This document shows positions 20,481 to 28,165 of a DNA stretch of 64,000 nucleotides, in pieces. Source of the DNA: Streptomyces sp. ITFR-21. GTDB lineage: Bacteria; Actinomycetota; Actinomycetes; Streptomycetales; Streptomycetaceae. The position numbers were made by a program, and so were the translations under genes. The notes below the pieces were generated by a model. The model had not been told where the DNA came from. It was given only the letters and a program-made list of their open reading frames with translations, and made no database searches. The stretch is taken from assembly GCF_031844685.1 (NCBI RefSeq), contig NZ_CP134605.1:2079501-2143500 (forward strand), in the 5' to 3' direction. Numbering within the stretch: the stretch's first letter is position 1; each line of letters starts with the position of its first letter.

Positions 20481-22073
20481 TCACAGCGGTCGTGGCGTGC
20501 TCGCCGTGCCGCCCGGTTCGGGGCGGAGGCGGGCGGCGACCGCCGCGCCGGCCAGGGCGATCAGGGCGGCCGGCAGGAAGACGGCGGCGAAGGCGGCCGG
20601 GTGCGCGGGTGCGGCACCGGCGGTCAGGTCCGCGGCCGTGGGTGCGATGGAGGCGCCGCCGAGAGCGGTGAAGACGGTGCCGGCCGCGGCGACCAGGAGG
20701 ACGTTCGACAGGGAGTCGGAGACCTGGAGGGCGGCGGAGTTGGCGCCGGCGTCCGCGGGCGGCGAGAGCATCAGCAGCAGGACGCCCAGCACGGAGATGA
20801 CCAGGCCCATGCCGAGACCGCCCACGCACCAGGCGACGGCCACCACCCACGGGGGCACGGCGTGGTCGAGGGCCAGCGGGACCGCGGCGATGGCCGCCGC
20901 CGTACAGACCATGCCGAGCCGGACCATGCCGACCCGCGCGTTCTCGAAGCGCGGCCGGGCCTGGATGTACGAGCCGAGCGCCCAGGTGAGGCCGCCGCCG
21001 GCCAGCGAGAGCCCGGCCAGTGTCGGGGACAGCCCCCGCTGGGTGACCAGCATCAGCGGGATGAAGCTCTCGGCGGCGAGGAAGGTGCCCGCGGCGATCC
21101 CGCGCATCAGCACGACGGTGGGCATCCCCCGCGCCGCCCGGAACGTCCCGCGGGGCAGCAGCCGCAGCGCCGCCGGTACCAGCAGGGCCGCGCCCGCCAC
21201 GGCGGGCACCGCGGACAGCGCCCGCAGGTCCTGCCCGGCGTACTGCAACAGGACGGCGCCGACCGCCAGCGCGACCGCGAGCCAGATCCGCCGGCCGTTC
21301 ATGGGCGGCGGGGCCGGCCGCGCCGCCCCGGCGGCCCGGCAACTTCTTCCCGCCGCGCCGTGCGCCGTCCCCGCTCCCCCGCCCCGGCCGTCCTTGCCGT
21401 CGCCTTCCTTGGCCCGGCCTTCCCGGACCTGACCGTCCGCGCCGTCCCCCGCGAGCCGGCGCAGCGGCGGCAGCATCACCGCCATCGGCAGCGCCACCAG
21501 GACCGGGATCGCCAGGAACACCCAGCGCCAGCCGAGTTGCTCGGTGACCGTGCCGGACACCAGGGGCCCGACGATCGACGGTACGACCCAGGACGCGGAG
21601 ATCGCCGCCATCACCGCGGGCCGCCGCCGCTCCGGATAGGCGCGGCCCACCACCACGTACAGCGCGACGATCACCAGGCCGCCGCCGAGGCCCTGGACGG
21701 CCCGCCCGAGGACGAACACCTCCATCGACCCGGCGGTGCCGCTGACCACCAGCCCGGCGGCGAACCCGCCGATACCCGCCGTGATCGGCGCGAGCGGCCC
21801 GCCGCGGTCGCACCACTGGCCGCTGACCACCATCGCCAGCAGCGAGGTGGTGAAGTACCCGGAGAACGCGAAGGCGTACAGCCCCAGCCCGTGCAGCTCC
21901 CGTGCGGCCACCGGCATCGCGGTGCCGACCGCGGTCGCCTCGAACGCGATCATCAGCACCACCGACACGATCCCCAGCGTCAGCGCCCGGTACCGCCGCC
22001 CGAGCAGCCCGTCCGCCGCCGCCCCCACCACCGGGGATATCCGCCGGTCATCCCCAGCCCGTACAAAGGTCAC
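20481..22073 (-). CDS. MFS transporter (multidrug-efflux type)
   Basis: 530 residues with about 12-14 hydrophobic segments. It contains MFS signatures such as GYFTTSLLAMVVSGQWCDRGG (loop 2-3, quoted in part: SGQWCDRGG) and LGRAVQGLGGGLVIV. It resembles drug:proton antiporters. I chose the GTG at 22073 (VTFVRAGDD). The frame stays open upstream to 22430, but that extension would run antisense through the tRNA-Cys gene. A polar central loop (RLAGDGADGQVREGRAKE) separates the two halves. Substrate unknown. Confidence 0.88.
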   Translation of the reverse strand: MTFVRAGDDRRISPVVGAAADGLLGRRYRALTLGIVSVVLMIAFEATAVGTAMPVAARELHGLGLYAFAFSGYFTTSLLAMVVSGQWCDRGGPLAPITAGIGGFAAGLVVSGTAGSMEVFVLGRAVQGLGGGLVIVALYVVVGRAYPERRRPAVMAAISASWVVPSIVGPLVSGTVTEQLGWRWVFLAIPVLVALPMAVMLPPLRRLAGDGADGQVREGRAKEGDGKDGRGGGAGTAHGAAGRSCRAAGAARPAPPPMNGRRIWLAVALAVGAVLLQYAGQDLRALSAVPAVAGAALLVPAALRLLPRGTFRAARGMPTVVLMRGIAAGTFLAAESFIPLMLVTQRGLSPTLAGLSLAGGGLTWALGSYIQARPRFENARVGMVRLGMVCTAAAIAAVPLALDHAVPPWVVAVAWCVGGLGMGLVISVLGVLLLMLSPPADAGANSAALQVSDSLSNVLLVAAAGTVFTALGGASIAPTAADLTAGAAPAHPAAFAAVFLPAALIALAGAAVAARLRPEPGGTASTPRPL

Positions 22074-22268
22074 CCGCTCAGCGTAAGGGGCAAACCCGCG
22101 CCACGCCCCTGCCGCGCGACCGATCTCCCCTCCGCCCGTGGTCCTGGTCCCACCCCACCGCGCCCCCGCCCGTTTGTGAACGCCGTATGGCAGTCCGCCG
22201 CCACCCCGGTGTCCCCCATTGACCCCCACCCTCCGAACCGGCAAGGTCGTACGCACCGAGTACGACAC

Positions 22269-22343
22269 GGCCGTGTGCCCGAGTGGTTTAGGGACTCGCC
22301 TGCAAAGCGAGTTACGTGGGTTCGATTCCCGCCACGGCCTCCA
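22269..22343 (+). tRNA. tRNA-Cys (anticodon GCA), CCA encoded
   Basis: A cloverleaf folds cleanly. The acceptor is GGCCGTG/CACGGCC with discriminator U and encoded CCA (22341-22343). The D-arm is CCC/GGG, the anticodon arm CTCGC-CTGCAAA-GCGAG (anticodon GCA) and the T-arm GTGGG-TTCGATT-CCCGC. U73 is characteristic of cysteine tRNAs. The 3' part from the anticodon stem onward is the attachment core of the integrated element and is repeated at 36239-36281. Insertion therefore left this gene intact. Confidence 0.97.
22299..22341 (+). repeat. attL core (43-bp direct repeat, within tRNA-Cys)
   Basis: Begins CCTGCAAAGCGAG in the anticodon loop and ends CACGGCCTC in the acceptor/CCA. It is identical to 36239-36281. 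The base before and the base after differ between the copies, so 43 bp is the exact repeat length. Confidence 0.95.
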
Positions 22344-22365
22344 AGTCAATAGGCGTTGAGCAGCA

Positions 22366-22411
22366 GGAACGGCGGGTGGCAGCACCCCCACGGGCTGCCA
22401 CCCGCCGTTCC
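22366..22411. terminator. terminator of the integrase gene (18-bp perfect stem)
   Basis: GGAACGGCGGGTGGCAGC (22366-22383) pairs perfectly with 22394-22411 around a 10-base loop. It lies between the tRNA end and the integrase stop codon (22427) and can terminate transcription from both sides. Confidence 0.8.
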
Positions 22412-22428
22412 GTCTCAGTTCCCGTCTC
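22410..22428. repeat. putative integrase arm-type site, left
   Basis: CCGTCTCAGTTCCCGTCTC contains two CCGTCTC units. An almost identical 19-mer (one mismatch) occurs in the same orientation at 36102-36120, just inside the other end of the element. It overlaps the last bases of the integrase gene. Arm-binding is inferred from position. Confidence 0.5.
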
Positions 22429-23701
22429 ACTTGGCCGGTACGAGCACCCCCGCGGCCCCGTCGTCGCCGCCATCCTCATCAGGCGTCCAGATAAGCCCGT
22501 CGACCTGCTTCGCGATGCTGCTTCGGACGGCGTCCACCATGTGCTGATACCGAGCGGCCATGGCCGTAGTGGACCAGCCCATCAGCCCCATCACCGCCCG
22601 CTCGGAGACCCCGAGGATGAGCAGCACCGTGGCAGCGGTGTGGCGGGCGTCATGCAACCGCCCGTCGCGTACCGTCGCGTCCCGAAGCAACTCCTTCCAC
22701 TCCGCCCAGTCCGTGCGGTGCGAAGGCACGCGCCCGGTTTGGTCCGGGAAAACCCAACCCTCCCCATGCCAGTTGTACCCCGCCACGGCCCTTTCGGCTT
22801 CCTGTTGCGTCTGGTGTACCCGCAACAAGTCCACCAATTGGGAAGGAAGACCAACGGCCCGCCGTCCGGCTCGCGACTTGGTATCGGCGGTTTCGGGATT
22901 CGTCCGCTGCTTCTGCCGGCAGTATCCGGCCTTACGTCCGCACGGATCGCTCACGTCGCAACCGTGGGCGTAGCGCGGACGGCGGCGGCTTCGACGCACG
23001 ACCAGCACCCCCGCGTCCAAATCCACGTCCGTCCACTTCAGCCCGAGGACTTCCCCTTGGCGTAGCCCGAGCGCCAAGGCAACAGCCCATCGAGCCGAAT
23101 TGCGGCGCTCTCCGGCCTTCGCCAGCAATCGCTTAACCTCATCGACCGTGTAGGGTTCCACTTCTTCCTCTCGGACTCGGGGAGCTTTTGCCAACTGCAC
23201 CGGATTGCGGCCGAGGTAGCCGCGACGTACTGCCTCATTAAGCGCGGTACGGAAGGTGCGGTGGACCTGATGTGCGGTGGCCGCCTTACTTCCGCCAGCC
23301 TGCATCGCGGCGTAAAGCCGCTCGATGTGCTCGGGCTTGAGGCGATCCAGCTTGTGCGCACCGAGCCCGGGAATCAAGTGCTTCCGTACCGCCACCTCGT
23401 AGCCAACCATCGTGTTCTCGTTGACCCCGAGAGGTGCGATGTTCTCAATCCAGTGTGTGAGCCACATGGCAACGGTCCACGGTCGGCCAGGCGCCCGGAG
23501 CGTCTTCGCCTCGCGTTGCTGCTCCAAGTCCTTGACAGCTTTGGTGACTTCGGCACGGGTCTTGCGTTCGACGTGGCGGCGGTCCGGCTTGCCGTCATCG
23601 CGAATTCCAACGGTGACACGGCCGTGCCATTTTCCGTCCTTTCCTAGGTAGATTGAAGAACGTCCGTTGGGCTGGCGGGTTCGCTTCGGATTCTCTTCCA
23701 C
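22427..23701 (-). CDS. int: AICE tyrosine recombinase (integrase)
   Basis: 424 residues. An N-terminal AP2-like arm-binding domain (residues 15-60) precedes a SAM-like core-binding domain (70-165) and the catalytic domain. The active-site set is complete: Arg214 (LGLRQGEVLGLKW), Lys275, His350-x-x-Arg353 (LHDARHTAATVLL), Trp376 and Tyr385 (AARYQHMVD). A Cys/His cluster (HGCDVSDPCGRKAGYC, about 246-261) inserted in the catalytic domain is shared with related actinobacterial integrases. The GTG at 23701 has GGAAG upstream. It mediates integration and, with Xis, excision at the tRNA-Cys gene 85 bp away. Confidence 0.96.
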   Translation of the reverse strand: MEENPKRTRQPNGRSSIYLGKDGKWHGRVTVGIRDDGKPDRRHVERKTRAEVTKAVKDLEQQREAKTLRAPGRPWTVAMWLTHWIENIAPLGVNENTMVGYEVAVRKHLIPGLGAHKLDRLKPEHIERLYAAMQAGGSKAATAHQVHRTFRTALNEAVRRGYLGRNPVQLAKAPRVREEEVEPYTVDEVKRLLAKAGERRNSARWAVALALGLRQGEVLGLKWTDVDLDAGVLVVRRSRRRPRYAHGCDVSDPCGRKAGYCRQKQRTNPETADTKSRAGRRAVGLPSQLVDLLRVHQTQQEAERAVAGYNWHGEGWVFPDQTGRVPSHRTDWAEWKELLRDATVRDGRLHDARHTAATVLLILGVSERAVMGLMGWSTTAMAARYQHMVDAVRSSIAKQVDGLIWTPDEDGGDDGAAGVLVPAK

Positions 23702-23735
23702 AGGTTCACTTCCGCTGATCTGGGCTGGCAGAAAG

Positions 23736-23775
23736 TGAGGTGGTGGCGTCCCGGGTATGGGACGCCACCACCTCA
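23736..23775. terminator. hairpin between xis and int (17-bp perfect stem)
   Basis: TGAGGTGGTGGCGTCCC (23736-23752) pairs perfectly with 23759-23775 around a six-base loop. It lies in the 85-bp gap between the xis stop and the int start, so int is either transcribed separately or only by read-through. Confidence 0.75.
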
Positions 23776-23786
23776 GGGTGCGGGGA

Positions 23787-24023
23787 TTAGGCGGCGCGGT
23801 GTGCTCCGCGAGGCAGATGGGCGACGCATTCGGGGACGGCTTCGGCCGGCACGCGGCGGAGACTGCCGACTGTCACGGATGCGAGGGCCCCGGTGCGGAT
23901 GAGCTTGTAGCAGGTGGTGCGGCCGATCCGGAGACGGTATGCGGCTTCTTCGACGGTGAGCAGGACGAGTTCGGATGCGTCCGCGGCGGTCTCGCTGGCG
24001 GACTCGGTGACGGTGGCGGTCAC
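23787..24023 (-). CDS. xis: excisionase (MerR/Xis-type helix-turn-helix)
   Basis: 78 residues. The HTH LLTVEEAAYRLRIGRTTCYK, followed by LIRTGALASVTVGSLRRVP, is the helix-turn-helix-17 excisionase fold that forms the wing with GSLRR. It starts at a GTG preceded by GAAGGAG. It lies directly upstream of int on the same strand, the standard AICE arrangement. It would bend attL/attR DNA and tilt the integrase reaction toward excision. Confidence 0.92.
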   Translation of the reverse strand: MTATVTESASETAADASELVLLTVEEAAYRLRIGRTTCYKLIRTGALASVTVGSLRRVPAEAVPECVAHLPRGAHRAA

Positions 24024-24049
24024 TGGACTCCTTCGCGCGATGGTCCGGG

Positions 24050-24079
24050 CAGGGGGGAGGGGGTACCCCCTCCCCCCTG
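24050..24079. promoter_or_regulatory. 30-bp perfect palindrome upstream of xis
   Basis: CAGGGGGGAGGGGG is followed at once by its mirror complement, centred on GGTACC, with no loop. It lies 27 bp upstream of the xis GTG and downstream of the helicase gene. It may be a terminator stem for the replication operon or an operator for xis/int. Confidence 0.5.
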
Positions 24080-24084
24080 GAAGT

Positions 24085-24326
24085 CCGCTACAGGCGCTAC
24101 GGCTGCTACGTCGCAGGTAGGGGCCTGGTTTCGGCGTAGCGGGCCGGTGGGGTGTAGCGGATGGGTGTGCTACAGCGGGAGGGTGGGTGTAGCGGGTGCG
24201 CTGGTTGTAGCGGCTTGGTAGCGGCTACCGGCCGCCACGTCCGCTACGTCATTCCCGCTGGTCAGAGAGCCGGAATCGGGGTTTGTGGCGGCTGTAGCGG
24301 ACTTTGGCACCACAGGGCAGTAGCGG
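24085..24326. repeat. cluster of GTAGCGG heptamers
   Basis: GTAGCGG occurs at 24136, 24154, 24189, 24207, 24218, 24294 and 24320, and inverted at 24085 and 24241. The cluster spans the last 50 or so codons of the helicase gene and the spacer to xis. The spacing is irregular. It could be a Rep-binding origin region or simply a codon-level repeat in a low-complexity tail. Confidence 0.5.
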
Positions 24327-25402
24327 GCCCACGCGTCGTAGAGGTCGGCGGCGTAGTAGCCCTTGGCGACGCCTTCACCGACCCGCATGTTGCGCGCCTT
24401 GATCGGCTGGTTGCCGACGGTGACATACTCCCCCAGACGCTTGGCCAGTTGGCGGGAGTCGAGGGGCTTGCCTTCCATGTCGGCCCACGGGGCTTCGTCC
24501 ATGCTGTGGAGCGCGGCGAGGATCTGCGCAGTGGGCATCCGGTCCGCCCCGCGAAACGCGGTGTCGCGCAGGTCGGTCAGCAGCCGGATTCCCAGGGACG
24601 CCTTGTCTCCGGCCGCCGCGGCGGCGACCAGTTCCGAGCAGGCTTCCCGGGCCCGGGTGGGCCAGTCCCCGCCGGCGGCGTCGGCGACGGCGAGCAGAGG
24701 TTCCCATACGTCGGCGGGGCGGTCGTTGACCCCTTCGGGCATCTCCGGGTAGGCGTTGGCCACGCGATCCCGGACGGATTCGGCCCATGAGGCGAGGCGG
24801 TCACGTAGGGCGTGGCCTTCGGGTTCGTGGATGCGGGAGCGGAACGCTTCCACGTGCTCGTTGGGGGCCCGGCGCCGCATCCGGATGACGACCGAGCGGT
24901 GCAGGATCGTGTCGGGCAGCCACCCGAGCCCGGCGACGGCCACCGCGGCGTAGACGGGGAACGGCTGAACCGTTTGGGTGTCCCCGACCGCCACGCACCG
25001 GTAGGACACTCCGATGCGGCGGTGACCGGCGTTGATCAGCCCGCGCAGTTCCTCGTTGTCTCCGGCTTTGGGGCCGAAAACCGTGTCGATCTCGTCAAAC
25101 AGGATGGTCGGGCGGCCGGTTTCCATGGACACAGCACGGAACAGTGCGGCGGGTGAGGCGTTGACGGCGGCCATGGGGTTGGGCACCAGGGTTCCGCACA
25201 TCTCCAGCCCGCGCGTCTTGCCCGAGCCCGGTTCGGGGCTGAGGAAGGCCAGGCGGGGTGTGGAGTCGAAGCAGTCCAGCAGGTGGGCGTGTGCGTCCCA
25301 CAGGGCCACAGCCACGTAGGCGGCTTCGGTCGGGAAGACGTTGAAACGGCGGTGGAAGGCTTCCACCTCGTTGAGCAGGGTGGCGCCGTTCTCGGTGGTC
25401 AT
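24170..25402 (-). CDS. DUF3631 P-loop ATPase, AICE replication helicase
   Basis: 410 residues. Walker A is PEPGSGKT (56-63) and Walker B ILFDEID (100-106). The region after about residue 180 matches the DUF3631 C-terminal part found in replication proteins of actinomycete plasmids and AICEs. The last about 45 residues are low-complexity Ser/Thr/Ala, encoded by the GTAGCGG repeat cluster. The ATG overlaps the stop of the preceding gene as ATGA (25399-25402), so the gene is translationally coupled to the prim-pol operon. It would unwind element DNA for the prim-pol. Confidence 0.9.
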   Translation of the reverse strand: MTTENGATLLNEVEAFHRRFNVFPTEAAYVAVALWDAHAHLLDCFDSTPRLAFLSPEPGSGKTRGLEMCGTLVPNPMAAVNASPAALFRAVSMETGRPTILFDEIDTVFGPKAGDNEELRGLINAGHRRIGVSYRCVAVGDTQTVQPFPVYAAVAVAGLGWLPDTILHRSVVIRMRRRAPNEHVEAFRSRIHEPEGHALRDRLASWAESVRDRVANAYPEMPEGVNDRPADVWEPLLAVADAAGGDWPTRAREACSELVAAAAAGDKASLGIRLLTDLRDTAFRGADRMPTAQILAALHSMDEAPWADMEGKPLDSRQLAKRLGEYVTVGNQPIKARNMRVGEGVAKGYYAADLYDAWARYCPVVPKSATAATNPDSGSLTSGNDVADVAAGSRYQAATTSAPATPTLPL

Positions 25403-25770
25403 GCTGCCTGCCTCCTTGCGCTTTCAGGTGCGGGGTTTTGCAGTGGGCATGTCTTGCAGTGGTCCGTGTGGGCTTTGACCAGGGCGATTACGTCGTGGCG
25501 GGTGGTGGCGGTGACGTGGCGTCCGCAGTCGCAATGGGAAGTCGCCCGGACCGGCGCGGACCATGACGACGGGCAGACGACGTGAAGCCAGCCGACCACC
25601 CGGCGGCCGGCGCCCGTGTGCGGGTCGGGGAGAGGGGATGAAGGGACGCCTTCGGCGGCGACCTTCGGCGCGCTACGGCCGATGGGAGTTCCGGTCGGTT
25701 CGGCGGGGCGGGGTCGGTCGGGGGCGTGGGACGGGCTTTTACCTTGCGGGCGGGGCTGGGTGGCGTTCAC
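25399..25770 (-). CDS. small Cys/His-rich (zinc-ribbon-like) protein of the replication operon
   Basis: 123 residues from a GTG that overlaps the prim-pol stop (GTGA, 25767-25770). The stop in turn overlaps the helicase ATG. The N-terminal half is Pro/Ser-rich. The C-terminal half has SHCDCGRHVTATTRHDV and HTDHCKTCPLQ, a Cys-x-Cys...Cys-x-x-Cys/His set that could bind zinc. Precise coupling on both sides argues for a real gene. I recognise no named family. A role in primer or origin recognition is a guess from position. Confidence 0.75.
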   Translation of the reverse strand: MNATQPRPQGKSPSHAPDRPRPAEPTGTPIGRSAPKVAAEGVPSSPLPDPHTGAGRRVVGWLHVVCPSSWSAPVRATSHCDCGRHVTATTRHDVIALVKAHTDHCKTCPLQNPAPESARRQAA

Positions 25771-26657
25771 GCCGTCGCCCGGGGCCAGGCCGTGCGAATG
25801 GAGTAGTCCAGGGCTTTTCGGATCGTGGCGCGGCACTCGTACGGAGACAGTCCGGTCGACTCACCCGCGCAGGTAAAAGCCTGTTCGACGGTGATGCGGT
25901 CGAGGTCTCCCCATGCCACGAACCGGCCCACGGCCCGTACGGATTCCAGCAGTTGAGCTTGACGCCTTCCCTCGCGGGTCTGAGCAACAGCGGCGGTCTC
26001 CCGGTCAAGGGCGATGATGGCGACCCGGGGCGCGTCCCGGACTGGCGTCGGGCGGAATGGGGCCACCAAGCGGCCCTGAGGGGTCGTCAGAGCATTTTGG
26101 AGCCATTCGGGTAGCTTTGCAACGGTCTGGTCGTCCAGGACCGTGTAGGGGCCCTGAGGGGTTCGGCTTCCGGGGGCGACGACCTGTCCGCCCCAGGCGC
26201 GGGTGTCCACCTTGGGGGCGAGGGTTCCGGCGGTGTTGTGGAGCCGGATGCCGGTGGGTGCGGTGAAGTACAGGTGGGTTCCGCCGCTCGCGGTCCGGAT
26301 GCGGCGGGTGGTGGGCACGGGGGCGCCGGCGCCCCCGCAGAGCGCGAGGAAGTTGGTCGCGCCGTCAGGCGTGTCCGGTGAGTCTGTGGGCTTGAGCGTG
26401 TCGAGGTCGACCACGACCAGCCGGGCGGGGCCGGTGGCGATGCCGACGTTGTAGGGGCCCGCTGTCCAGCACCGCCGGATGCGGTCGGGGTCGGTGGTGG
26501 CGCGCTGCTCGAACGTGCGGTGCCCGCCGGCGCAGTCCCCGGTACCCGGGCAACGGCGTTCGCCGTGCAGCGCGGGGACCTTGCCGCCGGGGCGGAGGGG
26601 GATGACGGGCCAGCCGTGTTCGGCGGAGGCGAGTGCGGCGGTGAGCAGAGCGTTCAT
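25767..26657 (-). CDS. bifunctional DNA primase/polymerase (prim-pol), AICE replication protein
   Basis: 296 residues. The N-terminal prim-pol domain (D5_N/AEP type) starts HGWPVIPLRPGGKVPAL. The catalytic carboxylates are in VVVDLD (Asp84, Asp86) and the later SGGTHLYF carries the conserved His. The C-terminal about 90 residues are helical. With the downstream DUF3631 ATPase it forms a split version of the prim-pol-helicase initiators of AICEs. Its ATG overlaps the methyltransferase stop (ATGA at 26654-26657). Confidence 0.9.
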   Translation of the reverse strand: MNALLTAALASAEHGWPVIPLRPGGKVPALHGERRCPGTGDCAGGHRTFEQRATTDPDRIRRCWTAGPYNVGIATGPARLVVVDLDTLKPTDSPDTPDGATNFLALCGGAGAPVPTTRRIRTASGGTHLYFTAPTGIRLHNTAGTLAPKVDTRAWGGQVVAPGSRTPQGPYTVLDDQTVAKLPEWLQNALTTPQGRLVAPFRPTPVRDAPRVAIIALDRETAAVAQTREGRRQAQLLESVRAVGRFVAWGDLDRITVEQAFTCAGESTGLSPYECRATIRKALDYSIRTAWPRATA

Positions 26658-27379
26658 GCTGCCACCGCCGTTGCGGCGTGGGTGAGGTAGGCGCGGCCGA
26701 GCCATTCGCCGTAGGCGGGCGGGATGGCCTCGGTGAGTTCTTCGCGCACGTCGGTCCACGTGATGCCCATGGCGGCTTGGAGTTGGGGCACGGTGGGTTT
26801 GCCGCCCCCGCTGCCGTAGGCGGCCACGTACGGGCCGGTGTGCTTCCGGCCGTGCCGCCAGCCGCTCACCCTGCCGCGATGCGGCACATGGGCCGGTCGG
26901 TCGGTGCTCCAGCCGCCAAGCTCGAAGTTGCGGTGGCGGATCACCCCGAGGCGGAACATCTCCCCGCGCAGCGTGATGTCCTTGCGGATCTGCGCGCGGC
27001 CGTTGGGCTGCTCGATCACGTACGGGAGACCGGTGGCGTCGAGCAGTTCCCGGGTGGGTGCCACCAGGTCTTCGTGGGTGCCGCCCCATCCGCGCGAGCG
27101 GTTGGTGCCCACGGTGAGGTTGCACTGGTCCTGACACGGCGGGGAGGCGTGCACGAACGCGTACCGGGCGATGTCACCTGTGCTGATCAGGTGAGCGAGG
27201 TGTTCGAGCGCATCGGCCACGGTGAGGTGGAAGGGGTAGTTGGTGCGGTTCACGATGTCGACGCCGTGCACGTCGAATCCGGCGCGGTGGTAGCCGGTTC
27301 CGGCGCCGCCGGCGCAGGAGTACAGGTCGAGCAGTAAGGGCCGGACGGTCTGTCGCCGGAGGAGGGTGCGTTGGGTCAT
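26654..27379 (-). CDS. DNA (cytosine-5)-methyltransferase-like protein
   Basis: 241 residues from the ATG at 27379. Motif I is LLLDLYSCAGGAGTGYHRAG (15-34), motif IV HASPPCQDQ (catalytic Cys82) and motif VI YVIEQPNG (Glu123). An IRKDITLRG segment fits motif VIII. The target-recognition region is short, as in phage and AICE enzymes. The start is supported by GGAG nine bases upstream and by a leader shared with traB. The frame is open upstream through a zinc-finger ORF (see 27380-27730), so a 358-residue fusion is also possible. It may protect element DNA from host restriction or mark its origin. Confidence 0.87.
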   Translation of the reverse strand: MTQRTLLRRQTVRPLLLDLYSCAGGAGTGYHRAGFDVHGVDIVNRTNYPFHLTVADALEHLAHLISTGDIARYAFVHASPPCQDQCNLTVGTNRSRGWGGTHEDLVAPTRELLDATGLPYVIEQPNGRAQIRKDITLRGEMFRLGVIRHRNFELGGWSTDRPAHVPHRGRVSGWRHGRKHTGPYVAAYGSGGGKPTVPQLQAAMGITWTDVREELTEAIPPAYGEWLGRAYLTHAATAVAA

Positions 27380-27461
27380 GCTGGTGGTCTCCAGTTCCTT
27401 GACGGTGCTGGGGTTGCCGGGGCGACCGCGTGTCTTTGGCGAGATCGGGCGGTCGCGCCGG
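27380..27461 (-). promoter_or_regulatory. structured leader of the methyltransferase gene (copy 1)
   Basis: A 13-bp stem with one mismatch (27417-27429 with 27449-27461) presents a loop containing CCAAAGACAC. It is followed by a conserved segment with AGCACC, GGAACTGGAG and the ATG. The same arrangement precedes traB, with two compensatory base-pair changes in the stem. Confidence 0.65.
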
Positions 27462-27730
27462 CAGGTGGGGCAGGTGCGGCGGGCCCGCATCATCGCGGCA
27501 TGGGAGCGCCATCGGCCCGGGGTCATGGGCTGGACGGGCCGGGTGTGGTCGCGGTCGTAGAGCAAGGCGGTGCGCCAGCCGCCGGCCGCGCGGGCTTTGC
27601 GGGAACGCCAGCGCAGTTCGGCGACGGGATCGGCGACAGGTCGGAGCCCTTGGGCGGCGAGTTGGGTGAAGGTTGCTAAGCCGTTGGGGGCGTGGCGGTA
27701 GCGGTAGACGGGGATGGCGGCCACGGGCAT
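27380..27730 (-). CDS. RRQRL-type zinc-finger ORF, in frame with the methyltransferase (no own stop)
   Basis: 117 codons from the ATG at 27730, which has AGGAAGGGGAA upstream. The sequence PVYRYRHAPNGLATFTQLAA, then GLRP, a LLYDRDHTRPVQPMTP segment and RRTCPTCRRD, resembles the RRQRL-motif zinc-binding proteins common in AICEs. The usual RRQxL is replaced by TFTQL. No stop codon occurs before the methyltransferase ATG, so this is either the N-terminal domain of a 358-residue fusion or an ORF whose end was replaced by the leader element. Only one of the two Cys pairs expected of a zinc finger is present. Confidence 0.55.
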
Positions 27731-27771
27731 TTCCCCTTCCTGCGCGGTGTGGCCGTGCGGTGGGCGGGTGT

Positions 27772-27942
27772 TCAGGACGCGGTGACGCGGGCGCGGCGGG
27801 TGGGTGCGGGGCGGGCGGTGAGGGGTGGGCGGGTGCCGGCGTGGTAGGCGCCGTCGGGGCCGTGCGGCTGGACCGGGTAGTTCATCAGCGGGCCGTTCTG
27901 TTCCCACCCGCGTTCGGTGGGTTCGCGCCAGCGGCGGCTCAT
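27772..27942 (-). CDS. small hypothetical AICE protein
   Basis: 56 residues (MSRRWREPTERGWEQNGPLM ...), basic, ending in an Arg/Pro/Ala tail. AAAGG lies nine bases before the ATG, and the gene sits 41 bp upstream of the zinc-finger ORF on the same strand. I recognise no family. It is retained because of the ribosome binding site and the tight packing of this operon. Confidence 0.5.
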   Translation of the reverse strand: MSRRWREPTERGWEQNGPLMNYPVQPHGPDGAYHAGTRPPLTARPAPTRRARVTAS

Positions 27943-28052
27943 GGCTTGCCTTTCAGGGCAGAGGGATTGATAACTGTGCGTGCAGGGAGGGAGGCATGAG
28001 TCACCCCGGTGGGCGGCGGTTTCCGGGGGTGCCACGGGGGGTTGGGAGGGGT

Positions 28053-28165
28053 GCCTCCCCAGCCTCCCCAAGCTCCCTATCTGGAGTGTTGTCGCAGTTC
28101 AGGGGTGATGGGGCGGGTTGGGGAGGCGGTTGGGGAGAACTCCCCAGGATGTCCGGGCCTCCCCA
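28053..28165. repeat. GCCTCCCCA repeat cluster directly downstream of traB (candidate clt)
   Basis: GCCTCCCCA occurs as a perfect tandem pair (28053-28061 and 28062-28070) and again at 28157-28165. Its inverse TTGGGGAG occurs at 28118 and 28130, and CTCCCCA at 28140. The region lies in the 235-bp non-coding gap that ends at the traB stop (28178). In Streptomyces plasmids the clt locus bound by TraB is a set of short direct repeats near traB. The assignment is by position and repeat structure only. Confidence 0.5.
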
